From: UBA7803 sp963822255
GTDB taxonomy: Bacteria > Pseudomonadota > Gammaproteobacteria > Pseudomonadales > Azotimanducaceae
Assembly: GCA_963822255.1 (NCBI GenBank)
Contig: CAWGGV010000006.1
Location: 620,001-684,000, forward strand
Direction: 5' to 3'
Length of the DNA: 64,000 bases
The translations under genes and the position numbers were made by a program. The notes under the pieces were generated by a model. The model worked only from the letters and a program-made list of their open reading frames with translations. It was not told where the DNA came from and searched no databases. Of this stretch, positions 23,369-32,505 are shown piece by piece (positions within the stretch are counted from its first letter, which is position 1; every line of letters starts with the position of its first letter).

Positions 23369-25221
23369 GGCAGCCCCTTTCCCAGGGCGTTCAGAAACGG
23401 ACCGAGCCGGCATTCGTAGTGACGCCAGCGCCCTACCCCCCGGTCGTGCAGCGGCTCGCGGACCTGTAGCTCACTGAAGGTGAAGCTGGCGCCCGCGGTC
23501 TTGTGAAACTCCAGACAGGCCGGATCCCAGGTGAGCCCGCAGAATCCTGCAATGTCGCGGGTGACCCGTTCCGGGTCCTGCACCAGGGCCTCGTAGCGCA
23601 CGCTGAGGAGCCGCCCCGGCAGCACCCGCTGCCAGTGCTCGTGCAACCGCCGCTGCTGCCGGTAGAAATGGCCGAGCGCCGCCAGGTCGCAGGCATAGGC
23701 GTGGCCATCGGGAAACGGTCTCGCGTAGATCGACACTGCAACGTCCCGTGGATCCCGCTCCAGATAGACGATGGGCGCGTCGGGAAACAGTGTGGCGATC
23801 AACCCCAGGTAACGGAAATTGTGCGGCAGCTTGTCTGTGATCCTGCAGGGACTGGTGCCGGTTCGCTGCCAGTACTCCGCCACCAGCGCCTGCCGGCCCC
23901 CGCCCTCGAGCGTCTGCGGCGGCGTGCCGCGGCCGCGCGCGTGCTCCCACAGATAGCGGCTGCCGATGAATTCCATGGCTTCGTTCTCGCCACCGGCCTG
24001 CACGCCGGGCAGGGAAGCGAGGATGCGCTCCACCAGGGTCGTGCCGGACCGGGGCATCCCGACCACGAAGATGGGACTGAAGGCAGCACCGGCGCCCCGC
24101 GGCCCGGCCGGCCGCGGGTCCGCGAACAGCCCGATCAGCCGGTCCACCTCCGCCTCGGCCGCCGAGGGGTCGTACGCGGCGCCCTGGCCGTCGAGCAACG
24201 AACGCTGCCGCTCGTTACCGAACGCGAGATCCTCGAACGCCTGGTCGTAGCGGCCGAGCCGCTCGCTGGCGTTGCCCGCAGCGAGCGCCAGCAGAACGGT
24301 ATTCCGCGGTATCACGCCGGTATCCCGGGCCAGCCGGTGACACCGCTCGACGATACGCTCCAGTGCTTCCGGGTCTTGCTCCAGCTCGAGCAGCAGCCAC
24401 CAGGCGTTGCCGAAGTCCGGCCGTTGCTCGATCGCTCGACCGAGACGGCGCCGGGCCGAGTCGTAGTCTCCGGCCAGGCGTTCGCAGCGGGCGGCAATGA
24501 GCTCGGCATCCGCGCTGGGTTCACCCATCGTCATGGCGCGTTGCACGGCCGCCCGCGCCTCTTCCGGGCGACGCGCCATCAGCAGCAGATCGGCGTGAGC
24601 GAGCTCGTCGGCGGCAGTTGCCGCCGTCAGGCCCAGGTACCGCCGGTACGCCGTCAGGGCACCGCGGAAGTCGCGGACGCGCGCCAGCGCGGTGGAGAGT
24701 TCCCGCTGCACCGCGGGATCGCCGGGACGCATGGCAGCGAGCGTTTCGAGATCGCCGGCCGCGCCGGCCCAGTCGCTCAGCCGGCCACGCGCCAGCGCGG
24801 CGAGCCGAAGCGCCGCCGACTCCACAGCGCCGATCTGCTCAACCACCGAGACGAGCTCACGATCATGGCCGAGGCTCGCCAGAGTCTCGAGCACCCGGAC
24901 CAGCACAACAGGGTCGCGGTGCGCGAGGACACCGGCACGACGCAAGGTGGCCGCCGCCTCGGGCCGGTCGAGCCGCGCCTCGGCGAGGCCCAGGTTGAAG
25001 GCGAATTCCGGCACCTCGGGCAACCGCTGCGCGGCCCGGCGCAAATGCCGCTCCGCGTCGGCGACCGCCCCCTGCTGCAGCAGCACCGTGCCGAGGCCGT
25101 AGGATGCGTCCGCGTTCTCCGGCTGCTCCGCGAGAACGTTCCGGTAGAGACGGCCCGCACCGCTCAGGTCGCCATCACGGTGGCGGTCTTCGGCCTCCCT
25201 GAGCACGGCGTCGGTGCTCAC
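23365..25221 (-). CDS. TPR-containing sulfotransferase
   Basis: About 618 residues. The first 400 or so are tandem TPR-like helix pairs, for example EAEDRHRDGDLSGAGRLYRN, ADASYGLGTVLLQQGAVADA and HADLLLMARRPEEARAAVQR, forming a superhelical protein-binding scaffold. The C-terminal domain starts at PIFVVGMPRSGTTLVERILA, the 5'-phosphosulfate loop of PAPS-dependent sulfotransferases, followed by ITDKLPHNFRYLGLIATLFP, VYLERDPRDVAVSIYARPFP (3'-phosphate contact) and LSVRYEALVQDPERVTRDIA. It should sulfate a hydroxyl on a protein, peptide or glycan chosen by the TPRs. The start is uncertain; the GTG at 25221 is chosen because the longer frame runs through the upstream intergenic region. Cytoplasmic, no signal peptide. 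Confidence 0.83.
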   Translation of the reverse strand: MSTDAVLREAEDRHRDGDLSGAGRLYRNVLAEQPENADASYGLGTVLLQQGAVADAERHLRRAAQRLPEVPEFAFNLGLAEARLDRPEAAATLRRAGVLAHRDPVVLVRVLETLASLGHDRELVSVVEQIGAVESAALRLAALARGRLSDWAGAAGDLETLAAMRPGDPAVQRELSTALARVRDFRGALTAYRRYLGLTAATAADELAHADLLLMARRPEEARAAVQRAMTMGEPSADAELIAARCERLAGDYDSARRRLGRAIEQRPDFGNAWWLLLELEQDPEALERIVERCHRLARDTGVIPRNTVLLALAAGNASERLGRYDQAFEDLAFGNERQRSLLDGQGAAYDPSAAEAEVDRLIGLFADPRPAGPRGAGAAFSPIFVVGMPRSGTTLVERILASLPGVQAGGENEAMEFIGSRYLWEHARGRGTPPQTLEGGGRQALVAEYWQRTGTSPCRITDKLPHNFRYLGLIATLFPDAPIVYLERDPRDVAVSIYARPFPDGHAYACDLAALGHFYRQQRRLHEHWQRVLPGRLLSVRYEALVQDPERVTRDIAGFCGLTWDPACLEFHKTAGASFTFSELQVREPLHDRGVGRWRHYECRLGPFLNALGKGLP

Positions 25222-25394
25222 CGACGCGCCGAATGATGACAACGGGACATGGCCGCCACGATACCGCGACGGGGAGCGGTAAGAAACACGCGTGGGAGCC
25301 CTCAGCTCTGATGAAAGCGACCTGCCGATCGTGAACGGGTTGGGATCCCCGTCGCTGTCGGCAGATCGCTCCTGCATTCGTGACCCGTTCGCCG

Positions 25395-28271
25395 CTACTC
25401 CAGAGTCACGCTGGCTCGAGCGTAGAAAACGCGGCCGAGAAAGTCGTAGATGCCCGAGGTGTTGGTGGCTACGTCCGGAACGTAGGGCGGCGACTCGTCG
25501 CTCAGATTCTCCACCCCGGCCTGGAACGACCAGGTGCCCATGTCATAGCCCGCCTGGAGGTCGAAGTAGTTCTGCGCATCCACCGAGGTGTGGACGTTGT
25601 CGAAACCGATGACGTCGAACACGTCCATCTTGTCGATGTAGCGCCAGGTCACCCCCACATTCCAGTCGTTTCGGGCCAAGGTCACGCCCAGGTTCGAGCG
25701 GTACTCCGGATACGCGGCCCAGGCCGACACCAGCCCGGCCACCAGGCCGGTACGGTCACTGACCTCACCGGACGTGGTGGTCTCCTGGTACTGCTTCAGG
25801 TAGTTGAGCAGCCAGTCCACCTGAAGCTGGCCGAAGCCTGTGGCCAGCGTATAGGTGGTGTCCAGGTCAACGCCGCTGGTCTTGATGGTCGAGAGATTTT
25901 CGTTCAGCAGGTCGAATCGCACCACCGCACCATCCGGCCCGCGGCCGATGCGGGCGCACTCGGGGGCCGACAGATCGCCGCCCGGGCTCGAATAGCAGGT
26001 GGTGATCACTTGAACCGGGTCCGGCGTGCCCACCGCATCGTCGACCTCGACGTCGTAGTAGTCCACCGAGACCCGCAGAGGCGCGAAATCGGGCTGCCAG
26101 ACCACGCCGGCGGTGAAGCTGTCGGAGGTCTCTGCATCCAGGTTCTGGTTGCCGCCGGCGGAAATCTTGAGCTGCGCCGCCGGCTGCACGAACCCGGCCG
26201 GTACGCCGGCGGCGGTGCAGTTGGCCTGGACCACCGGGTCGGAGACGGGCGAGGTGCAGGGGTCCGTCACGCTCTGGAAGGTGTCGGCAGTGCCACCGAA
26301 CAGCTCCAGAATGTTGGGGGCCCGGTAGCCGGTGGCGTAGGTGCCGCGCAACCGAAGCTGATCCACCGGCGTCCAGCTCAGAGCCAATTTATAGGTGAAC
26401 TCACTGCCGAACGTGTCGTAGTCGGAAAAGCGGCCCGCCAGGTCCAGAGTGAGATTCTGAACACCGGGCACATCGGCGAGCAGCGGCACGGACAACTCGG
26501 CGTACGCTTCGCTCACGTGGTAGCTGCCGCTGGTGGGCTCGGCGAAGTTGCCGCCGCTGTCGCCGGCCTGTACCACCCCCGAGGTATCGACACCCCCCTG
26601 CTCCCGGCGATACTCGAGCCCGGCGGCCACGCCGATGGATCCAGCCGGCAACTCGGCGATCTCGCCGGATATGGTGGCCGCTGCGTGGGTCATCTCGTAC
26701 TCGGTTCGCTCCTGATCGTCGAAGGTGAGGTAGGCGATCTCCGCGGGCGAGGCAGGGTGGCGTCCGAAGATGTTGACGGTCGGATTACCGCTCGCATCCT
26801 TCGGACAAGAGGCATCCAGCGCGCACGCCACGGGGTCCACGGCGGTCTGCAGCTTCGCGACGTTGAGCTGTCCGCGGGTGACTTCATAGAGGTTCGCGCG
26901 GCCCGCGGTGAACCAGGCATCCCATGTCCAGTTCTTCGAGAACAGCTCCATGTCCCCTTTCATACCCAAGGTGGCCGACAGCGTGTCGCTGTCGTAGTCG
27001 TACGTCCGGGGGCCGAGATCCAGCCCACGCCAGCTCATCTGGAAATCGCCGTTGGCCAGGCATGCAGCGGCGTCCTGGGGCGACAGGCCGGGATCGGCAC
27101 AGGTGTCGGCCCTGGCGGACCGGATGTACGCCAGTGCGTCCGCGGGAATGTTCGGATTGCTGAATGGGACCTGGATCAGGTCGGTAAAGCGCCCCGCGGC
27201 GCCCTGCACCGGCAGCGGCGTGAAGTCGAGCCGCCCTTCCCGGTGGGCCAGATTGACGTTCAGGTAGCCGGTGACGGTTTCGAACCTGTACTCACCGATG
27301 CCGGAGAAGTTGACGTTCTGGTTGGCGTTGATCAGGGAATCGCCGGTTGCCACGTCGTTGTAGTTGTAGCGGTGCCCTTCGTTCAGGATGCATTGGATAC
27401 TGCCGCTGCCGTCGCTGCCGGGAATGCTCGGATCCAGGCAAAAGGTGTCGTAGGGCTCGAAGCTCGCGCCGGTCGCGGGATTGGGCTTGAAGATGATGCC
27501 CGCTTCCGAGGCCAGGCCCTCGGGGGGAATGCCGCTGCCCACCAGGTTCAGCAGGCTGCCGTCGGGGTTACGCAAGGTGCCGAGCAGCGGAACCTTCGAG
27601 AAGTCCCGATCCTGGTAGTCCACGTCGCCGTCGGAGACGTAGGTGACTCCGGCGGTGAAGTAGCCATGATCGCCGGTTACCCCGAACAGCACGCCGGCGT
27701 CGAAGTGGTCGCCGCCCGGATGCTCCGGCGTGCTGCCGCCCACGCTGAGCTGGATACCTTGCACGTCCTTTTTCGGGATCAGGTTGATCACCCCGGCAAT
27801 GGCGTCCGAGCCGTAGACCGTGGAGGCGCCATCGGCCAGCACCTCCACCCGGTCGATCATGTTGACCGGGAACGACTGCAGATCCACCCCGAGCCCGAGG
27901 CTGTCCCGGATGGTGGACACGGTGCGGCGGCCGTCGTACAGCACCAGCGTGCGGTTCGGTGTCAGCTGATGGATGCCGCTGAAGTTGGCTCCGCGGCCGC
28001 CGTTTGCGTTGTTGCGGCTGGTGCCCTGCGCACCGATGGACGGCAACTGCAGAAGTTGATCGTTCAGATTGTAGTTTGGATTGCTTCGGATGTTGTCACC
28101 CGACAGCGTGGTCATGGGCCCCACGTAGGTGCCGGCATCGCGGGCGATGCGCGATCCGGTGACGATGACTTCCTCGATGGGCTGGTCCGCCGCCGTCGCC
28201 GGCATGGCATACAACGGCGGAAATGCCAATGCCAGCGCCGCCAGCGCTGGCCCTGTGGTTCCCTTGCGCAT
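25395..28271 (-). CDS. TonB-dependent outer-membrane receptor
   Basis: A 958-residue receptor with a Sec signal (MRKGTTGPALAALALAFPPL ... ATAADQ), then a TonB-box-like segment PIEEVIVTGSRI. The plug domain follows, with NRTLVLYDGRRTVSTIRDSL, MIDRVEVLADGASTVYGSDA and IAGVINLIPKKD. The rest is a 22-stranded barrel with repeated aromatic strand ends and a C-terminal Phe-less strand (LGRVFYARASVTLE). It actively imports a large ligand using TonB/ExbBD energy from the inner membrane. ATG start after GAGGGG. Its extracellular loops contain paired cysteines (for example DTFCLDPSIPGSDGSGSIQC). The ligand cannot be read; the surrounding oxygenase, sulfotransferase and SapC genes suggest a peptide or glycan rather than iron. 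The stretch 25222-25394 shows no gene. Confidence 0.9.
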   Translation of the reverse strand: MRKGTTGPALAALALAFPPLYAMPATAADQPIEEVIVTGSRIARDAGTYVGPMTTLSGDNIRSNPNYNLNDQLLQLPSIGAQGTSRNNANGGRGANFSGIHQLTPNRTLVLYDGRRTVSTIRDSLGLGVDLQSFPVNMIDRVEVLADGASTVYGSDAIAGVINLIPKKDVQGIQLSVGGSTPEHPGGDHFDAGVLFGVTGDHGYFTAGVTYVSDGDVDYQDRDFSKVPLLGTLRNPDGSLLNLVGSGIPPEGLASEAGIIFKPNPATGASFEPYDTFCLDPSIPGSDGSGSIQCILNEGHRYNYNDVATGDSLINANQNVNFSGIGEYRFETVTGYLNVNLAHREGRLDFTPLPVQGAAGRFTDLIQVPFSNPNIPADALAYIRSARADTCADPGLSPQDAAACLANGDFQMSWRGLDLGPRTYDYDSDTLSATLGMKGDMELFSKNWTWDAWFTAGRANLYEVTRGQLNVAKLQTAVDPVACALDASCPKDASGNPTVNIFGRHPASPAEIAYLTFDDQERTEYEMTHAAATISGEIAELPAGSIGVAAGLEYRREQGGVDTSGVVQAGDSGGNFAEPTSGSYHVSEAYAELSVPLLADVPGVQNLTLDLAGRFSDYDTFGSEFTYKLALSWTPVDQLRLRGTYATGYRAPNILELFGGTADTFQSVTDPCTSPVSDPVVQANCTAAGVPAGFVQPAAQLKISAGGNQNLDAETSDSFTAGVVWQPDFAPLRVSVDYYDVEVDDAVGTPDPVQVITTCYSSPGGDLSAPECARIGRGPDGAVVRFDLLNENLSTIKTSGVDLDTTYTLATGFGQLQVDWLLNYLKQYQETTTSGEVSDRTGLVAGLVSAWAAYPEYRSNLGVTLARNDWNVGVTWRYIDKMDVFDVIGFDNVHTSVDAQNYFDLQAGYDMGTWSFQAGVENLSDESPPYVPDVATNTSGIYDFLGRVFYARASVTLE

Positions 28272-28414
28272 GTGTCATCCCCTCGTGTTGGTTCTGCGAG
28301 CTCGCTATGGCAGACCGCCCGAGATCCGGTGCGGTCTCTTGCTGGCAGATGCGCGAGCTCGAGCAAACGTCGCGAGCCGGAGAACCTGTCCGACAATCGA
28401 CGCAACGAGAGGGC

Positions 28415-28443
28415 CCCGGGCCGCCGAAAGCAGCCGGCCCGGG
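28415..28443 (-). terminator. GC-rich hairpin after the UrcA gene
   Basis: CCCGGGCCG (28415-28423) and CGGCCCGGG (28435-28443) are perfect inverse arms around an 11-base loop, starting eight bases beyond the UrcA stop. There is no U tract, so it may only slow the polymerase or protect the mRNA end before the TonB receptor gene. Confidence 0.4.
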
Positions 28444-28450
28444 CGGCTTA

Positions 28451-28747
28451 TCAGCCCTGTTGGCGGTTCAGGGTCTCCTGAAGGTCGGCCAGACGGGCAT
28501 CACCGATCTGCTTGACGGTCTGCTCCATCAGGCTGCGGCTGCACGCCTGCGCCTTGTGAACGCTCAAGGTGATGAACTGATCACGGCAGTAGGCGTTGAC
28601 CGCGGTTGCCAGATTGGCGTGCAGCTTCTGCACACCTTCTGGCGTGGCCAGGTTCTGTGGTGAATAGTCGAACCGGAAATCGCCGTCGCTGGCAGCCGCA
28701 GCGGCGGACAGCGGTAGAACGAAAGCTGCAACCAAGAGACGCTTCAT
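28451..28747 (-). CDS. UrcA family secreted protein
   Basis: A 98-residue protein with a cleavable signal (MKRLLVAAFVLPLSAAAAAS). The mature part FRFDYSPQNLATPEGVQKLH, ATAVNAYCRDQFITLSVHKA and ACSRSLMEQTVKQIGDARLA fits the UrcA pattern: F-x-[YF]-x-P-x-D/N-L-x-T-x-x-G followed by two conserved cysteines about 20 residues apart, probably a disulfide. The function of UrcA proteins is not known; they are periplasmic and frequent in Caulobacter/Xanthomonas-type genomes with many TonB receptors. The ATG follows GAGGGAG. The gene lies directly upstream of the TonB receptor on the same strand, so the two may be co-transcribed despite the hairpin between them. Confidence 0.75.
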   Translation of the reverse strand: MKRLLVAAFVLPLSAAAAASDGDFRFDYSPQNLATPEGVQKLHANLATAVNAYCRDQFITLSVHKAQACSRSLMEQTVKQIGDARLADLQETLNRQQG

Positions 28748-28858
28748 GATGACTCCCTCTGCGGGTGGATCTGTCCACCGTTCGCAGCTATAGATGCGCA
28801 GGCGCCGGGAATGGTTGCAGTGCGCCGCAGGGTTCCAACGGTATTGAGGTGGCGCGCG

Positions 28859-29575
28859 TCAGCGGCTGCGGAACCACCCGGTGATGGAGTAGCGCGCGGC
28901 ACCGGCGAAAGTGGACACCTGAGAAACCATGTGCGGCTGCGGCACCGCCATGAGATTCAACGCGTTGAAGCGCGGCATCAGGCCTCGGACCACGTCGCCG
29001 CCGCGGTCGAGAAGCTGCAGGTAGCCGCCCCAGTCCGGCTGCCAGGCGGGGGTCAGGTTGTAAACGTAGGCGACCAGCCAGGTCTCGTCGGACGGGCTCT
29101 GATCGTGGTGCTGCCGGAGGAATTGCCCGGGGCCGTAGCGGGTCGCCTGGGCGTCCGCCTTGACCACATCCGCGAAGCCGGTGACGGCACGGATGAACGT
29201 CAGCACCGGCTCGCTGTTCCACGCTTCCAGGAACCCATCGAGCACCGGCACCTCGTCCCATTGCTGCAGGTAAGCATCGAGCACGGGGTAGGCGCTGTAG
29301 GCGTACTGGTAGCTGGACCGCGCCCGGACGAGGATCTGCTGCTCGAGGCGCCGGCGCGCGTCAGCGCTCATCCGCTCGAGCTCGTGACGGCGCAGGTACT
29401 TCGCTCCGCCGTCGTAGTAGGCGAGACCCCAGGGCACGTCCGCCGTCAGGCAGCGATGCAGCCCGGCGGCGGCGTCCGCCACCAGTACATCCGCTACCTG
29501 GACATGCCCGTGCGCCTTGAAGCGCGCATTCAGAGCCTCCACATCGAGCGCGGGATTGAGCCGCAGATCAATCAT
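28859..29575 (-). CDS. 2-oxoglutarate/Fe(II) oxygenase, paralogue of the gene at 22613
   Basis: 238 residues. KADAQATRYGPGQFLRQHHD holds the H-x-D ligands, AYVYNLTPAWQPDWGGYLQL the core strands, and MAVPQPHMVSQVSTFAGAAR followed by YSITGWFRSR the distal His and the 2-oxoglutarate Arg. Blocks ADAQAT, P-G-x-F-L-x-x-H-D, FNALNL and YSITGW are shared with the oxygenase at 22613, so the two are clear paralogues. ATG at 29575 (MIDLRLNPALD) overlaps the end of the upstream Asp/Asn hydroxylase-type gene by eight bases, so both oxygenases are made from one transcript. A substrate that receives two hydroxylations is an attractive but untested idea. Confidence 0.83.
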   Translation of the reverse strand: MIDLRLNPALDVEALNARFKAHGHVQVADVLVADAAAGLHRCLTADVPWGLAYYDGGAKYLRRHELERMSADARRRLEQQILVRARSSYQYAYSAYPVLDAYLQQWDEVPVLDGFLEAWNSEPVLTFIRAVTGFADVVKADAQATRYGPGQFLRQHHDQSPSDETWLVAYVYNLTPAWQPDWGGYLQLLDRGGDVVRGLMPRFNALNLMAVPQPHMVSQVSTFAGAARYSITGWFRSR

Positions 29576-30689
29576 CGGCCGGACCACCCTCGAAACAAGG
29601 CACGCGACGACTTCGAGCCCAGCGCCCGCGGTCCTCCACGCAGCGGGTAAGGGCCGCTTTCTCGTGGCCGGTCAGGTCCGGGCGCCAGGCCTCGAAGATC
29701 AGGTGGACGCGCGGCTCGTCCGTGGGGTTGTGCGCCTCGTGGTGGAAACCGTCATCGAAGGCCAGCACCCGGCCTTCGCGCGGGTGGCGGCTCTCCCCCG
29801 CTACTGTCAACGAGCAGTCACCGGGAACGAGGACCGGCAGGTGGACGGTAAGCCGCGTGTTGGCGAGCCCGTAGTGAGCCGGAATCCGCGAGCGCGGTGC
29901 GAGGATCGATACCACCACCTCCATCGGATGCCCTTCCCGCAGAACCAGGTCCATCCCCGCCAGCGCAGCCAGCGTCTCCGGGAACGCTGCAACCACCCGA
30001 TCGTCTGCGGGAATGCCCTCCCGGTACAGGTGAAGCGATGACCAGCGCATGGAGCCACGCATCTCGGCGAAATAGTCGGGAACCACCGTATTGGCAGGAA
30101 TATAGGGTCGGACCTGCTCGCGCAGATCGTCCACGGCCCGTAGCGCCTCGCGCCGGATGGCCGGATACGCCATCGCCAGAGCGGCGCTGCCCGGCACGTC
30201 CGTCGGGTCGAACCAGGGGACCGGGTCCAGGTCGGGCATGTACAGCAAGCTCGGGCGCTGGCGCGGATGTAGGTACTCGAACGGCGCATCGTGGGTCTGA
30301 CACCACACCGCCGCCCTTACCCGGGGCAGCGGGCCACAGCCGCATTGCGTTTCGTAGCCGGCCACCGACCGGGCGTGCATCGCGGTCATGTAACGGCGCA
30401 GCAACGTTTCGGCGTATCGGGATCGGCCGGCGACTTCCGGGTCCGTCTTCGGCGAACGCCAAACCTCGAAGATCCGCTCGCTGCGATCATGACCAAGGGA
30501 CAGGACCTGGACCGCTTCGTCGTAACGGCCCAGTTGGCCCAGCGCACAACCGAGGCACAGATACGCCAGCCCCCGGCGCGGCGCCGCGGCGATGGCGGCC
30601 GCATAGTGGACACAGGCGTCGTAGTGGCGTCCACGGCGCTCCGCCTGCAGCGCCGAGCGCATGTGCTCGTCGAAGGACCTCCTGCTCAC
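29568..30689 (-). CDS. TPR plus aspartyl/asparaginyl beta-hydroxylase-type oxygenase
   Basis: About 373 residues. The N-terminal third has TPR-like helices (HYDACVHYAAAIAAAPRRGL, YLCLGCALGQLGRYDEAVQV). After a cysteine-rich linker (YETQCGCGPLPRVRAAVWCQ) comes an Asp/Asn beta-hydroxylase (AspH-like) jelly roll: LAPRSRIPAHYGLANTRLTV, HLPVLVPGDCSLTV, GRVLAFDDGFHHEAHNPTDE and RVHLIFEAWRPDLTGHE. This contains the H-x-G/S-x-x-N-x-R-L-x-x-H and F-D-D-x-x-x-H-x-x-x-N motifs that hold iron and 2-oxoglutarate. Such enzymes hydroxylate Asp/Asn in proteins. A GTG at 30689 is preferred, as a longer frame would pass through the divergent promoter. Coupled to the downstream oxygenase. Confidence 0.8.
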   Translation of the reverse strand: MSRRSFDEHMRSALQAERRGRHYDACVHYAAAIAAAPRRGLAYLCLGCALGQLGRYDEAVQVLSLGHDRSERIFEVWRSPKTDPEVAGRSRYAETLLRRYMTAMHARSVAGYETQCGCGPLPRVRAAVWCQTHDAPFEYLHPRQRPSLLYMPDLDPVPWFDPTDVPGSAALAMAYPAIRREALRAVDDLREQVRPYIPANTVVPDYFAEMRGSMRWSSLHLYREGIPADDRVVAAFPETLAALAGMDLVLREGHPMEVVVSILAPRSRIPAHYGLANTRLTVHLPVLVPGDCSLTVAGESRHPREGRVLAFDDGFHHEAHNPTDEPRVHLIFEAWRPDLTGHEKAALTRCVEDRGRWARSRRVPCFEGGPADD

Positions 30690-30742
30690 CCGCGCATCGT
30701 ATACACTTTCCGCCACAGCGACGAAACCCTTAGCATTCCTCC

Positions 30743-31678
30743 ATGGATGCCTGGACCCGCTACTGGCAAGCCGACCGACTGCATAGCTGTATTGCGGCGG
30801 AGCCCGCCGTCGAGCAGCAGGTTGCCGAGCACTGGGTCCGCTTCGGCCGCTCGCTGGCACCCGGTACCCGGCTCGTCGATCTGGCCACCGGCAACGGCGC
30901 AGTTCCGGCAGCGCTGCTCACGGCCGGCCTCGCGCTCGACATCACCGCCCTGGACAAAGCCCGAATCGATCCACCGGCGTACCTGTCGCAGGGCAGCATG
31001 CTGCGCGGCGTGCAGTTTGCCGGCGGGGTGGATCTCGCCGACCCCGCCGCCTGGCCGGGGCGCTACGACGCGGTGACCAGTCAATTCGGTGTGGAGTACC
31101 TTCCCGCCGCGGCGCGAGCCCCTGCGGTGGCGTGCCGGCTGCACGCGGGCGGGCGGTTTCAGCTGCTGCTGCACCACGCCGATAGCGAGATCGTCGGTCC
31201 GCGCCGTCGCGATCTGGAGGAGCTGTGCCGATTGCTCCAGCCGAACGGTGTGATACCGACGCTGCGCGGCTACGCCGGCGGCGACGTCGACAGCGCCGAG
31301 CTGGAAGGCTGCATCCGCCGCTATCTGCATCAGCCCGGCACACGGACGCGGCGCCTGTCGGGAGATCTGCTCACGTCGATCGGCCGGATTCTCGCTGCCC
31401 GCCGTGAGAACGCCGGCCAAGGCGCAGCCATGGCCGCCGACCTGTGCACCCGGGTGGAGCAGGAAGCCTTGCGGCTACGCGAGCTCGAGACGGCCGCTGC
31501 CGGCGAAGCGGAGGTCCAGGCGCTGGCCGAAGCGCTTTCCCGGCACGGCATGACTGTGACCGCCTGCGAGCCGTTGCGGGTCACGGCAGGAGACGGGGCC
31601 GCTCTGCTGCTCGGCTGGCACCTCGCCGGTCATACCGAACGACAAGCGGGCTCCCCCTGCGCGCTGGATGATGGGTGA
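30743..31678 (+). CDS. SAM-dependent methyltransferase-like protein
   Basis: A 311-residue protein divergent from the hydroxylase operon. It starts MDAWTRYWQADRLHSCIAAE and has TRLVDLATGNGAVPAALLTA, the motif I G-x-G-x-[AV] loop of class I methyltransferases (D-L-A-x-G-x-G), then ITALDKARIDPPAYL with the post-II acid, and AVTSQFGVEYLPAAARAP as the motif IV region. The second half, about residues 150-300, is a helical extension rich in Arg/Glu (EQEALRLRELETAAAGEAEV). The substrate is unknown. The next gene, SapC, follows closely, and the whole set sits inside the oxygenase/TonB region. Confidence 0.72.
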   Translation: MDAWTRYWQADRLHSCIAAEPAVEQQVAEHWVRFGRSLAPGTRLVDLATGNGAVPAALLTAGLALDITALDKARIDPPAYLSQGSMLRGVQFAGGVDLADPAAWPGRYDAVTSQFGVEYLPAAARAPAVACRLHAGGRFQLLLHHADSEIVGPRRRDLEELCRLLQPNGVIPTLRGYAGGDVDSAELEGCIRRYLHQPGTRTRRLSGDLLTSIGRILAARRENAGQGAAMAADLCTRVEQEALRLRELETAAAGEAEVQALAEALSRHGMTVTACEPLRVTAGDGAALLLGWHLAGHTERQAGSPCALDDG

Positions 31679-31727
31679 TCATTCCCGCAGAATACGGCCA
31701 CCGCAGATGCCATTCGCTGCCGAGCCC

Positions 31728-32501
31728 ATGAGCGACGATCCCGCCACCGAACATCCCTCCGGCCCCGAGGCCATCGCGGGGCGGATGCTGCTCTATCGCC
31801 AACCGCAGCTGCTGGCCAACGAGGATCATGGCCATCTGGGGCTCAGCGCCGTCGATGCGCCGTTCGAGTTCGCCCGTCATGCACGCGCCATTCCGCTGGT
31901 GGCGGGTGAGTTCACCAGCGCTCAGAGATATTTTCCCATCGTCTTCGACGGCGCTCCGAATCCCATGCCGTTCGCCATTGTCGGTCTCGGCGAGGAAATG
32001 AACCTGTTCGTGGAAGCCGACGGACATTGGTCCGTGCCCGGCTACATTCCCGCCTATCTGCGTTGTTACCCGTTCGCGCTGGCGACGGCGGCCGACGAGC
32101 GCTTTGCCGTGGTCTTCGATCGCGCGGCCCCCATGGTCTCGGGTGAGCCTCAGCAACCGTTCTTCACCGGCACGAAAATCTCCGAGTTCGTGCAACGACG
32201 TATCGATCTCTGCCGGGATTACGAAGCCGAGAAGCAGCGGACCCGGACCTTCATGGCAACATTGGCTCGGCTGGAGCTGCTGACGCCGCAAAAGGCTGCG
32301 CGCAGCGTCGACGGCCAGGAGCAGGCGCTGGCCCGCTATCTGGCCGTGGACCGTGAAAAGCTCGGCGCGCTCGCTCCCGACGTGGTTGCCGAACTGTTCC
32401 GCGACGGCTCGCTGGCAACCATCATGGCGCACCTGTTCTCCCTGGAGACGTTCGCAGAGCTGTTGCGCCGGCGGGAGCTGGCGGACCGCCCGCCGCTCTG
32501 A
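31728..32501 (+). CDS. SapC family protein
   Basis: About 257 residues, no signal peptide. MLLYRQPQLLANEDHGHLGL, FARHARAIPLVAGEFTSAQR, YFPIVFDGAPNPMPFAIVGL, MNLFVEADGHWSVPGYIPAY and LRCYPFALATAADERFAVVF are the successive conserved blocks of the SapC family, named after Campylobacter S-layer-associated genes. Its biochemical role is not settled; in Caulobacter- and Xanthomonas-type genomes SapC genes lie with TonB receptors, cupin-like oxygenases and flavin halogenases. I take the ATG at 31728, but an ATG at 31668, which would overlap the methyltransferase stop, is also open. Its place beside TPR-oxygenase genes matches the usual SapC setting. Confidence 0.82.
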   Translation: MSDDPATEHPSGPEAIAGRMLLYRQPQLLANEDHGHLGLSAVDAPFEFARHARAIPLVAGEFTSAQRYFPIVFDGAPNPMPFAIVGLGEEMNLFVEADGHWSVPGYIPAYLRCYPFALATAADERFAVVFDRAAPMVSGEPQQPFFTGTKISEFVQRRIDLCRDYEAEKQRTRTFMATLARLELLTPQKAARSVDGQEQALARYLAVDREKLGALAPDVVAELFRDGSLATIMAHLFSLETFAELLRRRELADRPPL

Positions 32502-32505
32502 TCGG

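Noticed and set aside
25380..28481. A long open frame on the plus strand opposite the TonB receptor at 25395.
   Set aside because: It is the antisense shadow of a well-supported receptor in GC-rich DNA, with no family motifs. The same holds for a plus-strand frame opposite the receptor at 34461.
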